From: an uncultured Litorivicinus sp.
Lineage (GTDB): Bacteria > Pseudomonadota > Gammaproteobacteria > Pseudomonadales > Litorivicinaceae
Length of the DNA: 64,000 bases
NCBI GenBank assembly: GCA_902558075.1
Contig: CACECO010000002.1
Span: forward strand, 1-64,000
Direction of reading: 5' to 3'
The notes under the pieces were generated by a model, which saw only the letters and a list, made by a program, of their open reading frames with translations, searched no databases and was not told the DNA's origin. A program made the translations under genes and the position numbers. Positions 63,783-64,000 of the stretch are shown piece after piece (the first letter of the stretch is position 1; each line of letters starts with the position of its first letter).

Positions 63783-64000
63783 ATGTTACGCTTTTTTATC
63801 AAAGTTTTTGTTCCAGGGCCGTTTTTCGAACCCCTTACCTACTCGACAAATGCTCCAATCAGCCCCGGTATTCGCGTCAAGGTACCTCTCGGATCGCGCG
63901 AAGTCATCGGCCTCTGTGCTGGAAAAGCGAATCGACCTGAAGCACTCGATATTGTTAAGTCAGTTATTTCAGTCATTGATGACGAGCCGATCGTTAGCAT
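63783..64000 (+). CDS. priA: Primosomal protein N' PriA (3' truncated by the window edge)
   Basis: Absent from the ORF track because it runs off the end. The first ~72 codons read MLRFFIKVFVPGPFFEPLTY, then SPGIRVKVPLGSREVIGLC and ALDIVKSVISVIDDEPIVS, matching the 3'-DNA-end-binding domain at the PriA N-terminus (VxVPLPxxLxYxxP...GxRVxVPFGxRxxxGxV). PriA restarts stalled replication forks. GGAA lies 5 nt before the ATG. The position divergent from rpmE is conserved in gammaproteobacteria. Confidence 0.9.
   Translation, partial: MLRFFIKVFVPGPFFEPLTYSTNAPISPGIRVKVPLGSREVIGLCAGKANRPEALDIVKSVISVIDDEPIVS

Overview
The window reads as chromosomal DNA of a free-living, probably marine or aquatic gammaproteobacterium. 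The evidence is synteny rather than any single marker. Two blocks follow gene orders familiar from Pseudomonas-like genomes: lptM-lysA-dapF-DUF484-xerC-HAD with amt-glnK-ubiK nearby, and priA-rpmE-nuclease-mrcA / aroK-aroB-damX-like-gltB-gltD-hemE. Composition is mid-range and genes are packed tightly. Seven converging gene pairs touch or overlap at their 3' ends, and many same-strand neighbours overlap by 4-35 bp. I see no rRNA, tRNA, CRISPR array, intact insertion sequence or prophage gene. The species is not established.

Region 1 (1-19.4 kb) is a formate dehydrogenase and molybdenum-cofactor island. It holds a substrate-binding protein of the molybdate type (cut by the window edge), a one-component regulator with an excisionase-like DNA-binding domain and a periplasmic-binding-like sensor, an HtrA-like secreted protease, a secreted WD40/cytochrome c protein, a TusA-like sulfurtransferase and a 41-residue membrane microprotein. 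The three-subunit FDH follows with its small Tat-signal protein and TorD-like chaperone. After these come DUF3306 and DUF3305, a large 4Fe-4S protein, a monoheme cytochrome, DUF6494, an Mrp/ApbC Fe-S carrier, a biotin/lipoate-ligase-like protein and DUF6505. The island ends with moeA-mobB-mobA-fdhD. Together these would import and sense Mo, build bis-MGD, sulfurate it, load the Tat-exported catalytic subunit and pass formate electrons to the membrane. Several members have no assigned function.

Region 2 (19.5-25.2 kb) has a PCu(A)C copper chaperone, a decayed modA, a two-TM protein, a bactofilin, an M23 peptidase and two small secreted proteins of unknown role. Region 3 (25.2-29.5 kb) is an Fe(III) ABC transporter (fbpABC) with a candidate Fur box, plus a lipoprotein. 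Region 4 (29.5-36.5 kb) is a GlcNAc kinase / nagA / PLP decarboxylase operon, then parE, DUF1249, nudF and thiD. Region 5 (36.5-44.2 kb) is the lptM-lysA-dapF-DUF484-xerC-HAD operon, a 2-hydroxyacid dehydrogenase, and amt-glnK under a clear sigma-54/NtrC-type control region, divergent from ubiK. Region 6 (44.2-64 kb) starts with an SOS-controlled dnaE2 whose LexA box sits in a 42-bp palindrome directly on the start codon. It continues with tolC, hemE, metY, gltD, gltB, a SPOR-less DamX-like ATPase, aroB, aroK, a degraded pilQ where pilMNOPQ is expected, mrcA, a nuclease-like protein, rpmE and the start of priA.

The most interesting signals are: (a) the dnaE2 palindrome with a predicted leaderless start; (b) the pilQ remnant marking loss of type IV pilus assembly genes; (c) the modA remnant; (d) the FDH-associated set of uncharacterised proteins, including a microprotein missing from the ORF track.
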